This document shows, in pieces, positions 38,852-50,129 of a stretch of 64,000 bases of DNA. The notes below the pieces were generated by a model. That model did not search any database and was not told where the DNA came from. It was given only the letters and a program-made list of their open reading frames with translations. Position numbers and translations under genes: made by a program. Source of the DNA: Bacteroides mediterraneensis (GTDB lineage: Bacteria > Bacteroidota > Bacteroidia > Bacteroidales > Bacteroidaceae); the NCBI RefSeq assembly GCF_900128455.1, contig NZ_LT635783.1:2505935-2569934 (forward strand). Direction: 5' to 3'. Numbering within the stretch: position 1 is the first letter of the stretch; every line of letters begins with the position of its first letter.

Positions 38852-39928
38852 ATGAGAAATGTAACATTGATCCTCGACGACGGGAGCCGCTTTCACGGCA
38901 AGTCGTTCGGCTATGAGAAACCGGTAGCCGGTGAAGTGGTGTTCAACACGGCAATGACCGGATACCCTGAAAGCTTGACCGACCCTTCGTATGCCGGTCA
39001 GTTGATGACACTGACTTATCCACTGGTCGGTAACTACGGCGTGCCTCCGTTCACGTTCGAAGCAAACGGACTGCCCACTTTCATGGAAAGTGAAAAAATC
39101 CATGCCGAAGCGATTATCGTGAGCGACTACAGCGAAAAGTATTCCCACTGGAATGCAGTAGAAAGCCTGGCCGACTGGCTGAAGCGTGAACAGATTCCGG
39201 GCATCACGGGCATCGACACACGCGAACTGACCAAGGTGCTGCGTGAACACGGTGTGATGATGGGAAAAATCGTGTTCGACGATGAACCGGACAACATCCC
39301 GGAGGCTACTTACGCCGGCGTGAACTACGTGGACAAGGTTTCCTGCAAGGAAATCATCCGCTACAACGAAGGCGAAGGCAAGAAAAAAGTAGTGCTCGTG
39401 GACTGTGGCGTGAAATCAAACATTATCCGTTGCCTGCTCAAGCGCGACGTGGAAGTTATCCGCGTGCCTTGGGACTATGACTTCAATTCCTTGCAATTCG
39501 ACGGCCTGTTCATCTCCAACGGTCCGGGCGACCCGGACACATGCGATGCGGCCGTACAGAATATCCGCAAAGCCATGCAGAACGAAAAACTTCCTATCTT
39601 CGGTATCTGTATGGGTAACCAGCTGCTTTCAAAAGCTGGTGGAGCTAAAATCTACAAGCTGAAATACGGACACCGCAGCCACAACCAACCGGTACGTCTG
39701 GTGGGCACTGACAAATGCTTCATCACTTCTCAGAACCACGGCTACGCAGTGGACAACAACACGCTGGGAGCCGACTGGGAACCGCTCTTCATCAACATGA
39801 ACGACGGATCCAACGAAGGTATCCGCCACAAGAAGAATCCTTGGTTCTCGGCACAGTTCCACCCCGAAGCTGCCAGCGGTCCGACCGATACAGAGTTCCT
39901 GTTCGACGAGTTTGTAAAGTTGCTGTAA
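38852..39928 (+). CDS. carA: Carbamoyl phosphate synthase small subunit
   Basis: 358 residues. The N-terminal CarA domain (LILDDGSRFHGKSFGYEKPVAGEVVFNTAMTGYPE) is followed by a class I glutamine amidotransferase with ISNGPGDPDTC, the nucleophile elbow FGICMGNQLL (Cys) and FHPEA (His-Glu) at the C-terminus. It releases ammonia from glutamine for CarB in pyrimidine and arginine synthesis in the cytoplasm. carB follows 24 bp downstream. The structured leader upstream suggests regulated expression. Confidence 0.95.
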   Translation: MRNVTLILDDGSRFHGKSFGYEKPVAGEVVFNTAMTGYPESLTDPSYAGQLMTLTYPLVGNYGVPPFTFEANGLPTFMESEKIHAEAIIVSDYSEKYSHWNAVESLADWLKREQIPGITGIDTRELTKVLREHGVMMGKIVFDDEPDNIPEATYAGVNYVDKVSCKEIIRYNEGEGKKKVVLVDCGVKSNIIRCLLKRDVEVIRVPWDYDFNSLQFDGLFISNGPGDPDTCDAAVQNIRKAMQNEKLPIFGICMGNQLLSKAGGAKIYKLKYGHRSHNQPVRLVGTDKCFITSQNHGYAVDNNTLGADWEPLFINMNDGSNEGIRHKKNPWFSAQFHPEAASGPTDTEFLFDEFVKLL

Positions 39929-39952
39929 TCCCATTAAAAAACGAAGAAAACA

Positions 39953-42900
39953 ATGAAAGATAACATAAAGAAAGTACTATTATTAGGTTCAGGAGCCCTG
40001 AAAATCGGTGAAGCAGGCGAATTCGACTACTCCGGTTCACAGGCCCTGAAAGCCCTGAAGGAAGAAGGTATCGAAACCATCCTGATCAACCCGAATATCG
40101 CCACCGTGCAGACCTCGGAAGGTGTGGCCGACAAAATTTACTTCCTGCCCGTCACTCCTTATTTCGTAGAGAAAGTCATCGCCAAGGAACGTCCCGACGG
40201 TGTGCTGCTGTCGTTCGGTGGACAGACAGCCCTGAACTGCGGTGTAGCTCTTTACAAGGCAGGCGTATTCGAAAAGTACAATGCCCGCGTACTCGGTACT
40301 CCGGTACAGGCCATCATGGATACGGAAGACCGTGAGCTGTTCGTACAGAAACTGGACGAAATCCATGTAAAGACCATCAAGAGTGAAGCGGTAGAAAACA
40401 TCGAAGATGCCCGCCGTGCTGCTAAGGAACTGGGCTATCCGGTCATCATCCGTGCAGCATACGCACTGGGAGGTCTGGGTTCCGGCTTCTGCGACAACGA
40501 AGAAGAACTGAACGTGCTGGCCGAAAAAGCTTTCTCTTTCTCTCCGCAAGTCTTGGTAGAAAAGAGCTTGAAAGGCTGGAAGGAAGTAGAATATGAAGTA
40601 GTGCGCGACCGCTTCGACAACTGTATCACGGTCTGCAACATGGAAAACTTCGACCCACTGGGTATCCACACCGGTGAAAGTATCGTTATCGCACCCTCAC
40701 AGACACTGACCAACAGCGAATACCATAAACTCCGTGAACTGGCCATCCGCATCATCCGCCACATCGGTATCGTGGGTGAATGTAACGTACAGTATGCCTT
40801 CGACCCGGAATCGGAAGACTACCGTGTGATTGAGGTAAACGCCCGTCTGAGCCGTTCTTCTGCCCTGGCATCTAAAGCAACCGGTTATCCGCTGGCTTTC
40901 GTCGCTGCCAAGCTGGGTCTGGGTTACGGATTATTCGACCTGAAGAACTCTGTCACTAAGACCACTTCAGCCTTCTTCGAACCGGCACTGGACTACGTGG
41001 TATGTAAGATTCCTCGCTGGGACTTGGGTAAGTTCCACGGCGTAGACCGCGAGCTGGGTTCCAGCATGAAGTCTGTAGGTGAAGTCATGGCCATCGGACG
41101 TACTTTCGAAGAAGCCATCCAGAAGGGTCTGCGTATGATTGGTCAGGGCATGCACGGTTTCGTAGAAAACAAGGAACTTCAGATTGCCGATGTAGACAAG
41201 GCATTGCGCGAACCGACCGACAAGCGTATCTTCGTCATCTCAAAGGCCATGCGTGCCGGCTACACCGTAGACCAGATTCACGACCTTACCAAGATTGACA
41301 AATGGTTCCTCGACAAGCTGATGAACATCATGCAGACTTCCAAAGAGCTGCACGAGTGGGGCAACAACCACAAACTGCTGTCACAGCTTCCGAACGAACT
41401 TCTTTATAAAGCAAAACGTCAGGGATTCTCCGACTTCCAGGTGGCACGCGCCATCGGTTACGAAGGCGACATGGAAGATGCCATCCTTGATATCCGCAAG
41501 CACCGTAAGAGCGTAGGTATCGTTCCGGTAGTGAAACAAATCGATACACTGGCCGCTGAATATCCGGCACAGACCAACTACCTGTATCTGACCTACAGCG
41601 GTGTGGCCAACGATGTACACTACCTAGGCGACCACAAGAGTATCGTCGTACTCGGTTCGGGTGCCTACCGTATCGGTTCATCCGTAGAATTCGACTGGTG
41701 CGGCGTACAGGCCCTGAACACCATCCGCAAGGAAGGCTACCGTTCCGTCATGATTAACTACAACCCGGAAACCGTATCAACCGACTACGATATGTGCGAC
41801 CGTCTGTACTTCGACGAACTGACCTTCGAACGTGTGATGGATATCCTCGATCTGGAGAACCCGCACGGTGTGATTGTATCTACCGGCGGACAGATTCCGA
41901 ACAACCTGGCTCTCCGTCTGGATGCACAGCACATCCACATTTTGGGAACTTCTGCCAAGAGCATCGACAACGCAGAAGACCGCGACAAGTTCTCGGCTAT
42001 GCTTGACCGCATCGGCGTAGACCAGCCGGAATGGAGCGCACTGACTTCCATGGAAGACATCAACGCCTTCATTCAGAAAGTTGGCTTCCCGGTTCTGGTT
42101 CGTCCGTCATACGTACTCTCCGGTGCTGCCATGAACGTATGCTCCAACCAGGAAGAACTGGAACGCTTCCTGCAGCTGGCCGCCAACGTATCCAAAAAGC
42201 ATCCGGTAGTAGTCAGCCAGTTCATCGAACATGCCAAGGAAGTAGAGATGGATGCCGTGGCACAGAACGGTGAAATCGTTGCCTACGCCATCAGCGAACA
42301 CATCGAGTTTGCCGGAGTTCACTCAGGTGACGCCACTATCCAGTTCCCGCCGCAGAAACTGTACGTAGAAACCGTACGCCGCATCAAGCGCATCAGCCGT
42401 CAGATTGCGAAAGAACTGAATATCTCCGGTCCGTTCAACATCCAGTTCCTTGCTCGCGAAAACGACATCAAGGTGATTGAATGTAACCTGCGTGCCAGCC
42501 GTTCATTCCCGTTTGTCAGCAAGGTATTGAAAATCAACTTCATCGAACTGGCTACGAAAGTCATGCTGGGATTGCCGGTAGAAAAGCCAGAAAAGAACCT
42601 CTTCGAACTCGACTATGTAGGTATCAAGGCCAGTCAGTTCTCCTTCAACCGTTTGCAGAAAGCCGACCCGGTACTGGGTGTCGACATGGCTTCTACCGGT
42701 GAAGTAGGCTGTATCGGTGAAGACACTTCATGTGCCGTACTGAAATCCATGCTTTCTGTAGGCTACCGCATTCCGGAAAAGAACATCCTGATGTCTACCG
42801 GCACGCCGAAGCAGAAAGTGGAAATGCTGAAAGCTGCCCATGAATTGAAGGACAAAGGCTATAATATCTTCGCTACAGGTGGTACTTCCAAGTTCCTGAC

Positions 42901-43180
42901 TGAAAACGGCATTGAGAACACCCGCGTATTCTGGCCGAGCGAAGAAGGCAAACCGCAGGCACTGGAAATGTTACACAAGAAGGAAATTGACATGGTAGTC
43001 AACATTCCGCGTGATTTGAGCGCCGGCGAGCTGGACAACGGTTACAAAATCCGCCGTGCTGCCATCGACCTGAACATTCCGTTGATTACGAATGCCCGTC
43101 TGGCAAGCGCCTTCATCCATGCCTTCTGCACGATGAGCATCGACGACATCGCAATCAAGAGCTGGGACGAATATAAATAA
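39953..43180 (+). CDS. carB: Carbamoyl phosphate synthase large subunit
   Basis: 1075 residues, full length for CarB. Two homologous ATP-grasp halves are visible: GSGALKIGEAGEFDYSG at the start and GSGAYRIGSSVEFDWCG at about residue 567. A C-terminal MGS-like allosteric domain (HELKDKGYNIFATGGTSKFL) ends the protein. It makes carbamoyl phosphate from bicarbonate, ammonia and two ATP with CarA. Codon use is GC-richer than in the neighbouring prophage, as expected for a host core gene. A strong terminator follows at 43210. Confidence 0.95.
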   Translation: MKDNIKKVLLLGSGALKIGEAGEFDYSGSQALKALKEEGIETILINPNIATVQTSEGVADKIYFLPVTPYFVEKVIAKERPDGVLLSFGGQTALNCGVALYKAGVFEKYNARVLGTPVQAIMDTEDRELFVQKLDEIHVKTIKSEAVENIEDARRAAKELGYPVIIRAAYALGGLGSGFCDNEEELNVLAEKAFSFSPQVLVEKSLKGWKEVEYEVVRDRFDNCITVCNMENFDPLGIHTGESIVIAPSQTLTNSEYHKLRELAIRIIRHIGIVGECNVQYAFDPESEDYRVIEVNARLSRSSALASKATGYPLAFVAAKLGLGYGLFDLKNSVTKTTSAFFEPALDYVVCKIPRWDLGKFHGVDRELGSSMKSVGEVMAIGRTFEEAIQKGLRMIGQGMHGFVENKELQIADVDKALREPTDKRIFVISKAMRAGYTVDQIHDLTKIDKWFLDKLMNIMQTSKELHEWGNNHKLLSQLPNELLYKAKRQGFSDFQVARAIGYEGDMEDAILDIRKHRKSVGIVPVVKQIDTLAAEYPAQTNYLYLTYSGVANDVHYLGDHKSIVVLGSGAYRIGSSVEFDWCGVQALNTIRKEGYRSVMINYNPETVSTDYDMCDRLYFDELTFERVMDILDLENPHGVIVSTGGQIPNNLALRLDAQHIHILGTSAKSIDNAEDRDKFSAMLDRIGVDQPEWSALTSMEDINAFIQKVGFPVLVRPSYVLSGAAMNVCSNQEELERFLQLAANVSKKHPVVVSQFIEHAKEVEMDAVAQNGEIVAYAISEHIEFAGVHSGDATIQFPPQKLYVETVRRIKRISRQIAKELNISGPFNIQFLARENDIKVIECNLRASRSFPFVSKVLKINFIELATKVMLGLPVEKPEKNLFELDYVGIKASQFSFNRLQKADPVLGVDMASTGEVGCIGEDTSCAVLKSMLSVGYRIPEKNILMSTGTPKQKVEMLKAAHELKDKGYNIFATGGTSKFLTENGIENTRVFWPSEEGKPQALEMLHKKEIDMVVNIPRDLSAGELDNGYKIRRAAIDLNIPLITNARLASAFIHAFCTMSIDDIAIKSWDEYK

Positions 43181-43209
43181 TCCGTACAGCCGAAGATATA
43201 GATAAAATT

Positions 43210-43257
43210 ATCCCCTCCCGAACTCTCCGTTATGAATGAGTTTGGGAGGGGATTTTT
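43210..43257 (+). terminator. carAB terminator
   Basis: ATCCCCTCCC (43210-43219) pairs perfectly with GGGAGGGGAT (43244-43253), with an extra ACTC/GAGT inner stem, followed by TTTTT. Confidence 0.85.
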
Positions 43258-43282
43258 CATCTATCATCCGACGCAAATTAAC

Positions 43283-43312
43283 TTGCTATGAAAAAATATA
43301 TGATTACATTTG
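43283..43312 (+). promoter_or_regulatory. Promoter upstream of small membrane protein
   Basis: TTG at 43283-43285, a 19-nt spacer and TACATTTG at 43305-43312. A second -7-like TACCTTTG is at 43348-43355, closer to the gene at 43417. Confidence 0.6.
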
Positions 43313-43416
43313 CGCAAAAATATTCTTTATGCCGGAACACCTTAAACTACCTTTGTGTTTACGGCTTCACAAGAATATTGGTAATATCATAGGATAATTC
43401 TATAAACCTAAACAAT

Positions 43417-43632
43417 ATGAAGAATAATATAATTGGATTTGTGACCTACCTTTTGGCTACCATTTTGTTTTCTCCGTCGGTAGGTGTCATCTTACTCGCA
43501 ATGAAAGAAAATTCAGACAGATGCCATTATTATGGAGGAAAATGGAATATGACCGATATAGTCCTCGGACTGGTGGCAATCATTATTGGAGTGGCTATAA
43601 GATACTTTTTTGATTTTAAAATCAATCTATAG
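43417..43632 (+). CDS. Small two-helix membrane protein
   Basis: 71 residues with two membrane segments (about residues 6-28 and 47-65) joined by a polar loop, ENSDRCHYYGGKWNMTD. No family is recognised. A good promoter stands upstream. The 252 bp that follow (43633-43884) show no further gene; they contain a chance-looking 12-base match to the phage recombination site at 43715. It is host DNA between carB and the CRISPR locus, with unknown function. Confidence 0.5.
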   Translation: MKNNIIGFVTYLLATILFSPSVGVILLAMKENSDRCHYYGGKWNMTDIVLGLVAIIIGVAIRYFFDFKINL

Positions 43633-43884
43633 GTATAACTTTTGAATTTACGCATGTTTTTATCAATAGTCCTTCCCCGATGATAAATCCTTATAGTATT
43701 GTAAGAAAACTCCACGTGGGAGGACTTTATTGCACTCCATAAGGCACAATAAACGATGTACCCACAAATGACACGTAGCTTCGTATCATGGCCCTTTGGG
43801 TTGGTAAAGCACCAGAAAAGTAGATAGCCTTACTATGTGCATGCTTATTAAGTCCATATCTTTTTCCATACAACAATAACAGTC

Positions 43885-44094
43885 ATGAAAGTAGTTGAAG
43901 TAATTGTAGAAAACGCAGGCAGCAACTTAAGTGCCTACATCGAAGGAGTTCCCATTATCACAGTAGGCAATGACCTGAAAGCAATTGAAAAGCACATGAC
44001 AGAAGCCATTGATCTATATCTTAAAGAAAGCCCAAATCCTTGCGAAATACTCAAGGGAGAATTTACACTGAGATTCAAAACAGAAACGGCATAA
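43885..44094 (+). CDS. Orphan HicB-like antitoxin-fold protein
   Basis: 69 residues. VVEVIVENAGSNLSAYIEGVPIITVGNDLKAIEKH is the HicB-like partial RNase H fold; it then ends ILKGEFTLRFKTETA without a DNA-binding domain. No HicA toxin gene is found on either side, so it is an orphan. Its stop codon lies against the 3' end of the tracrRNA on the other strand (44093). It may be a stand-alone antitoxin or simply a relic. Confidence 0.6.
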   Translation: MKVVEVIVENAGSNLSAYIEGVPIITVGNDLKAIEKHMTEAIDLYLKESPNPCEILKGEFTLRFKTETA

Positions 44095-44180
44095 AAAAGC
44101 CCACCGATAAAGGACGATGGGCAAGAGCCTAAATGTTTTCACAACGGAATAATCCTTATTGTGATTTGCTTCATTTTAGT
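44093..44180 (-). ncRNA. tracrRNA of the type II-C system
   Basis: On the minus strand ATACTAAAATGAAGCAAATC (plus 44162-44182 region) is complementary to the first 26 bases of the CRISPR repeat, with one base missing. It continues CACAATAAGG...CCGTTGTG, a lower stem-loop like that of Neisseria tracrRNA, and ends with the hairpin GCCCATCG/CGGTGGGC (plus 44099-44122) and six U. The estimated size is about 87 nt. It guides RNase III-type pairing with crRNA and loads Cas9. Confidence 0.8.
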
Positions 44181-44184
44181 ATAA

Positions 44185-44216
44185 CAAAGCTAGGAAGAAA
44201 AAACGGGAGAAACAAA
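44185..44216 (-). promoter_or_regulatory. tracrRNA promoter
   Basis: On the minus strand TTTG (plus 44213-44216), a 20-nt spacer and TAGCTTTG (plus 44185-44192) give a near-perfect promoter. Its start point would fall at the first base of the anti-repeat. Confidence 0.75.
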
Positions 44217-44236
44217 CATTTCTCATAAAAAGTTAG

Positions 44237-44244
44237 TAGCTTTG
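44237..44244 (+). promoter_or_regulatory. cas9 promoter -7 box
   Basis: TAGCTTTG at 44237-44244, 25 bp before the cas9 ATG, the same box as the divergent tracrRNA promoter. A clear -33 TTTG is not seen at the usual spacing. Confidence 0.55.
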
Positions 44245-44269
44245 AAAAACAACCCAATAAACCAAAGTT

Positions 44270-47200
44270 ATGAAGCACATTTTAGGATTAGATTTAGGAA
44301 CCAACAGCATAGGATGGGCAGTTATTAATGCCACAACTGATGAAAACACTCAAAAAGAACAACTCATAGGAATCAACGCGGCAGGCAGCAGAATTATTCC
44401 TATGGATGCCGCCCAATTAGGAGATTTCAATAAAGGAAATACCGTTTCACAAACAGCTAACCGCACACAATACCGCAATACCCGACGATTATATGAACGG
44501 AAAAAGCTTCGCCGGGAAAGACTACACCGCGTATTGCAACTATTAGGGTTCCTCCCACCCCTTTACGCTGCTCAATTAGACCGATATGGAAAATTTATAG
44601 CTAATTCAGAGCCAAAGCTAGCTTGGGAAAAAGGAGCAAACCATTTACCACACTTTATCTTTCAAAAATCTTTTCAAGAAATGCTGAAAGACTTTTCACA
44701 AAAAGATGGAAGTGCTAAAAAGGTACCTTACGACTGGACTTTATTCTACCTACGCAAAAAAGCCCTTACACAAAAAATAGAGAAAGAAGAACTGGCTTGG
44801 ATTCTTCTAAATTTCAACCAAAAAAGAGGATACTACCAACTACGGGAAGAAGAAGCCGAAAAGCCCGCACCTAAAACAAGGCAATATTTTGACAATCAAA
44901 TTATAACAGAAATCGTTGATACTGGAGAAATTTATAAAGGATTAAAAATCTTTATCCTCACTTTAGCAAATGGAGAAAAAGGTAAATGGTTTGGGAAAAA
45001 CATGCCCGACTGGAAAGGGCAAAAGAAAGATATCATAGTAAGCATAGATTTGGATAAAAATGGAAATGACAAATGTGATGAAAATGGAGAGCTCACCCGC
45101 CGTTTTAAAATTCCCACTGAGAAGGAATGGGAAGAACAATGGGGACTTGTCAAAGCTAAAACCGAAAAAGAGCTGAACGTTTCAGGAAAGAAAGTTGGTA
45201 CTTATATTTACGATACATTATTACAAGCACCCGACCAAAAAATTCGAGGAAAACTGATTCGCACCATCGAACGTAAGTATTACAAGGAAGAACTCTATCA
45301 AATACTAACGACACAAGAAAAGTTCCACCCCGAACTACAGGACAAAAACTTGTTGCAAGCCTGCATTGAAGAGTTGTATCCCAGCAACGAAGCACATCGC
45401 AATACAATTTCTAAATATAGTATGTCCAAATTGCTCGTTGAGGATGTCATATTCTATCAACGTCCACTGAAAAGCAAGAAATCACTCATCAGCGACTGCC
45501 CGTATGAGGAGCATACTTATGTAGATAAGGAAACCGGAGAAATCCATACCGTCCCGGTGAAATGTATTGCCAAATCTCATCCCCTCTTCCAGGAATTCCG
45601 TCTTTGGCAGTTCCTGTCCAATTTGAGAATCTATCAAAAAGAAGGGACCCTCAATGGAAAGTTCACCACAGACATAGATGTAACTAATGAATTTCTGAAA
45701 AATGCAGACGATTATGTGAATCTTTTTGATTGGCTCAACCAAAAGAAAGAAATCAAACAAGATGCGTTTCTCAAATATCCAGCATTTGGATTAAAGAAAA
45801 ATGTGGCAAACTATCGCTGGAATTACGTGGAAGATAAAACATATCCCTGCAATGAGATACATTCCAGAATACTATTCTATTGGGGAAAAGCAGGTATAGA
45901 CCAATCGCTTCTGACTACCGATATGGAAGAAAAACTTTGGCATATTTTATATTCCATTTCAGATAAAGAAGAGCTCCGGCAAGCATTGCTACATTTTGCT
46001 GATAAAAACAAGTTGGGAAATAAGTTTGCAGATGTTTTCCAACAAATACCACCATTCAAAAAAGACTATGGCTCCTATTCTGCCAAAGCCCTCAAAAAAC
46101 TGCTTCCTCTCATGCGAATGGGAAAATACTGGCATCCAGAATCAATAGATAACGCAACCCTCACCCGCATCCATCAAATTCTGAACGGAGAAATGGACGA
46201 AGCAACCGCACACAGAATAAAAGAAAAGACTATCCATTTAGATAGCCTCTCTTCATTCCAGGGACTACCTTCATGGTTAGCATGCTATATTGTATATAAC
46301 CGACACTCTGAAATAAAAGACATTACGAAATGGCAGCAACCTTCAGATATTGATGCTTACTTACAATCATTCAAGCAACATTCACTGCATAATCCTATCG
46401 TGGAGCAGATTATAATGGAAACTTTACGTACTGTACGCGATATATGGAAACAAATAGGCCATATCGATGAAATTCATGTCGAATTGGGACGTGAAATGAA
46501 GAATCCTGCGGACAAACGCAAAAGACTCACCCAGCAAATACAAGAAAACGAAAATACCAATCTGCGTATCAAGACACTTCTCACTGAGTTTGCAAAGCCG
46601 GAATTTGAAATCGAGAATGTACGTCCCCACTCTCCCAATCAACAGGATTTATTACGCATATATGAAGAAGAAGTCTTACACGAAGAAGCTAAAAATATGC
46701 CGGAAGATATAGCCACTATCCTGAAAAAGTTTAATGAAACTGATGCAAAAAAACGCCCCTCTACTTCTGATGTATTACGCTACAAATGCTGGCTGGAACA
46801 GAAATATCGCTCACCTTATACGGGAGCCATGATTCCATTGGGAAAACTGTTTACTCCTGCCTACGAAATTGAACATATTATCCCACAATCTCGCTACTTT
46901 GATGATTCATTCACAAACAAAGTTATTTGTGAAGCAGAGGTCAACAAGCTCAAAGGAAATATGCTAGGCTATGAGTTCATAAAGAACAACTCAGGGAAAA
47001 TAGTTGAATTAGGCTTCGGACAAAAAGTAAAAATACAAACCGTGGAGGCCTATGAATTGTTTGTAAAAGAACACTACTCATACAACCCGGTCAAGATGAA
47101 GAAACTGTTGATGGAAGATATTCCTGAACAGTTTATCCAACGGCAGTTAAACGACAGTCGTTACATCAGCAAGTTTATCAAATCATTATTGTCGAATATT

Positions 47201-48762
47201 GTTCGTGAAGAAGAATCTGAGGCCACTTCCAAAAATATCATTGTTTGTACCGGGGGTGTTACCGACCGTCTGAAAAAAGACTGGGGAATTAATGATATAT
47301 GGAATAAAATTATTCTGCCTCGTTTCTTGCGGTTAAATGAAATTACAAACAGCGACCACTTCACCACAACCAACACCCACAATAAGATAATCCCCACCAT
47401 GCCCTTAGCATTACAAAAGGGATTCAACAAAAAACGTATTGACCATCGTCATCACGCCATGGATGCCATTGTCATAGCCTGTGCAAATCGGAATATAGTT
47501 AATTATCTGAACAATGAATCAGCCAGCAAAAATGCAAAAATCTCACGCCTGGACCTGCGTCAGATTTTATGTAAAAAGACAAAAACCGATGCTTCAGGAA
47601 ATTATCAATGGATAATAAACAAACCGTGGGAAACATTTACCCAAGATGTTTATGCAACTCTGGCGAATATTATTGTCAGTTTCAAGCAAAATTTACGTAT
47701 CATCAATAAAACGACTAATCACTATTTCCGCTATCAAAATGGGAAAAAGGTACAATGTGCGCAAGAAACAGGAGATAGCTGGGCTATCCGTAAACCCATG
47801 CACAAAGAGACTGTATATGGAGAGATTAATTTACGCAAAATAACCACCGTCTCTCTAAAAGCCGCGCTAGAAAATCCACAAAGGATTGTAGAAAAAGATT
47901 TAAAGAAAAGAATAAAAGAATTATTGCAACAAGGATTTAACGAAAAGCAAATAAAAAAATATTTTGAGGAAAATAAAGATACTTGGCAGGATGTAAACCT
48001 GAAGAAAATCCAATTCTATTCTTTCACAAAAGAGGGAAAAGAACGTTTCTTTGCAAGCCGCGAATCCCTAGATACAAGTTTCAATAACAAGAAAATTGAA
48101 GAAAAAGTTGCGGATACAGGAATACAACAAATTCTATTACATCATCTAGAGCAAAATAATAACGATCCAAACCAAGCATTTTCCCCTGAAGGCATTGAAT
48201 GGATGAACAAAAACATTATATCCTTAAATAATGGCAAATGGCATCAACCAATATATAAAGTGCGGACATACGAACAAGCTGAAAAGTTTACAGTAGGACA
48301 AACGGGTAACAAATCAGAAAAGTTCGTAGAAGCTGCTAAAGGTACAAACTTATTTTTTGCCATATACGAAACAGAGCACAAACGCAGTTTCGCCTCTGTT
48401 TCATTAAATGTGGTCATTGAACGGCTGAAAAAAGGATTGTCACCGGCTCCTGAAGACAGTAAAGGAAATCTGCCTAAATATGTTTTGTCTCCTAATGATT
48501 TAGTATATGTTCCAACTCAAGAGGAAATAAAATGTGGGCACATCAATCAACCAATACAAAAAGACAGGATTTACAAGATGGTAAGTTGTACAGAGGGGGA
48601 ATGTCATTTCATACCATACTTTGTAGCAAATCCCATAATTCAGACTATTGAACTCGGGAGTAATAACAAAGCACAAAAATCTTGGCAAAATGAAATGATA
48701 AAAGAAATATGCATTCCCATTAAAATAGACAGGCTAGGAAATATAACTTCATCAATTAGCTT

Positions 48763-48766
<4 letters not shown>
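44270..48766 (+). CDS. cas9: Cas9 endonuclease, type II-C
   Basis: 1498 residues. RuvC-I has LGLDLGTNSIGWAV (D8). The arginine-rich bridge helix is near residues 66-93. RuvC-II is IHVELGREMK (E738). The HNH domain has YEIEHIIPQSRYFDDSF with H869 and N883, and Glu868 where SpCas9 has Asp839. RuvC-III is HHRHHAMDAIVIA-like with H1062 and D1065. All catalytic residues are therefore present. Length fits the Bacteroidetes II-C group, which is long. The C-terminal PAM-interacting domain is beyond about 1150. cas1 begins 4 bp before the stop; no csn2 or cas4 is seen. Confidence 0.95.
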
Positions 48767-50021
<1,255 letters not shown>

Positions 50022-50058
50022 AATAATAAATCCCATATTAAATATGGGATTTATTATT
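50022..50058 (+). terminator. Terminator of the cas operon
   Basis: AATAATAAATCCCATATT (50022-50039) and AATATGGGATTTATTATT (50041-50058) form a perfect 18-bp inverted repeat with a one-base centre, starting at the cas2 stop. It shields the array from cas transcripts and may also stop minus-strand crRNA transcription. Confidence 0.7.
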
Positions 50059-50129
50059 TAAGAAACAACAAATTCTTTTTTCTAAAGATCATCCTAAACC
50101 ACTGATAAACAGCGAATAACCACAATCGT

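Noticed and set aside
43715-43726. GTGGGAGGACTT resembling the phage shufflon site, in host DNA near the CRISPR locus
   Set aside because: It matches only the first 11 or so bases, has no partner nearby and no fibre-like coding sequence; likely chance.
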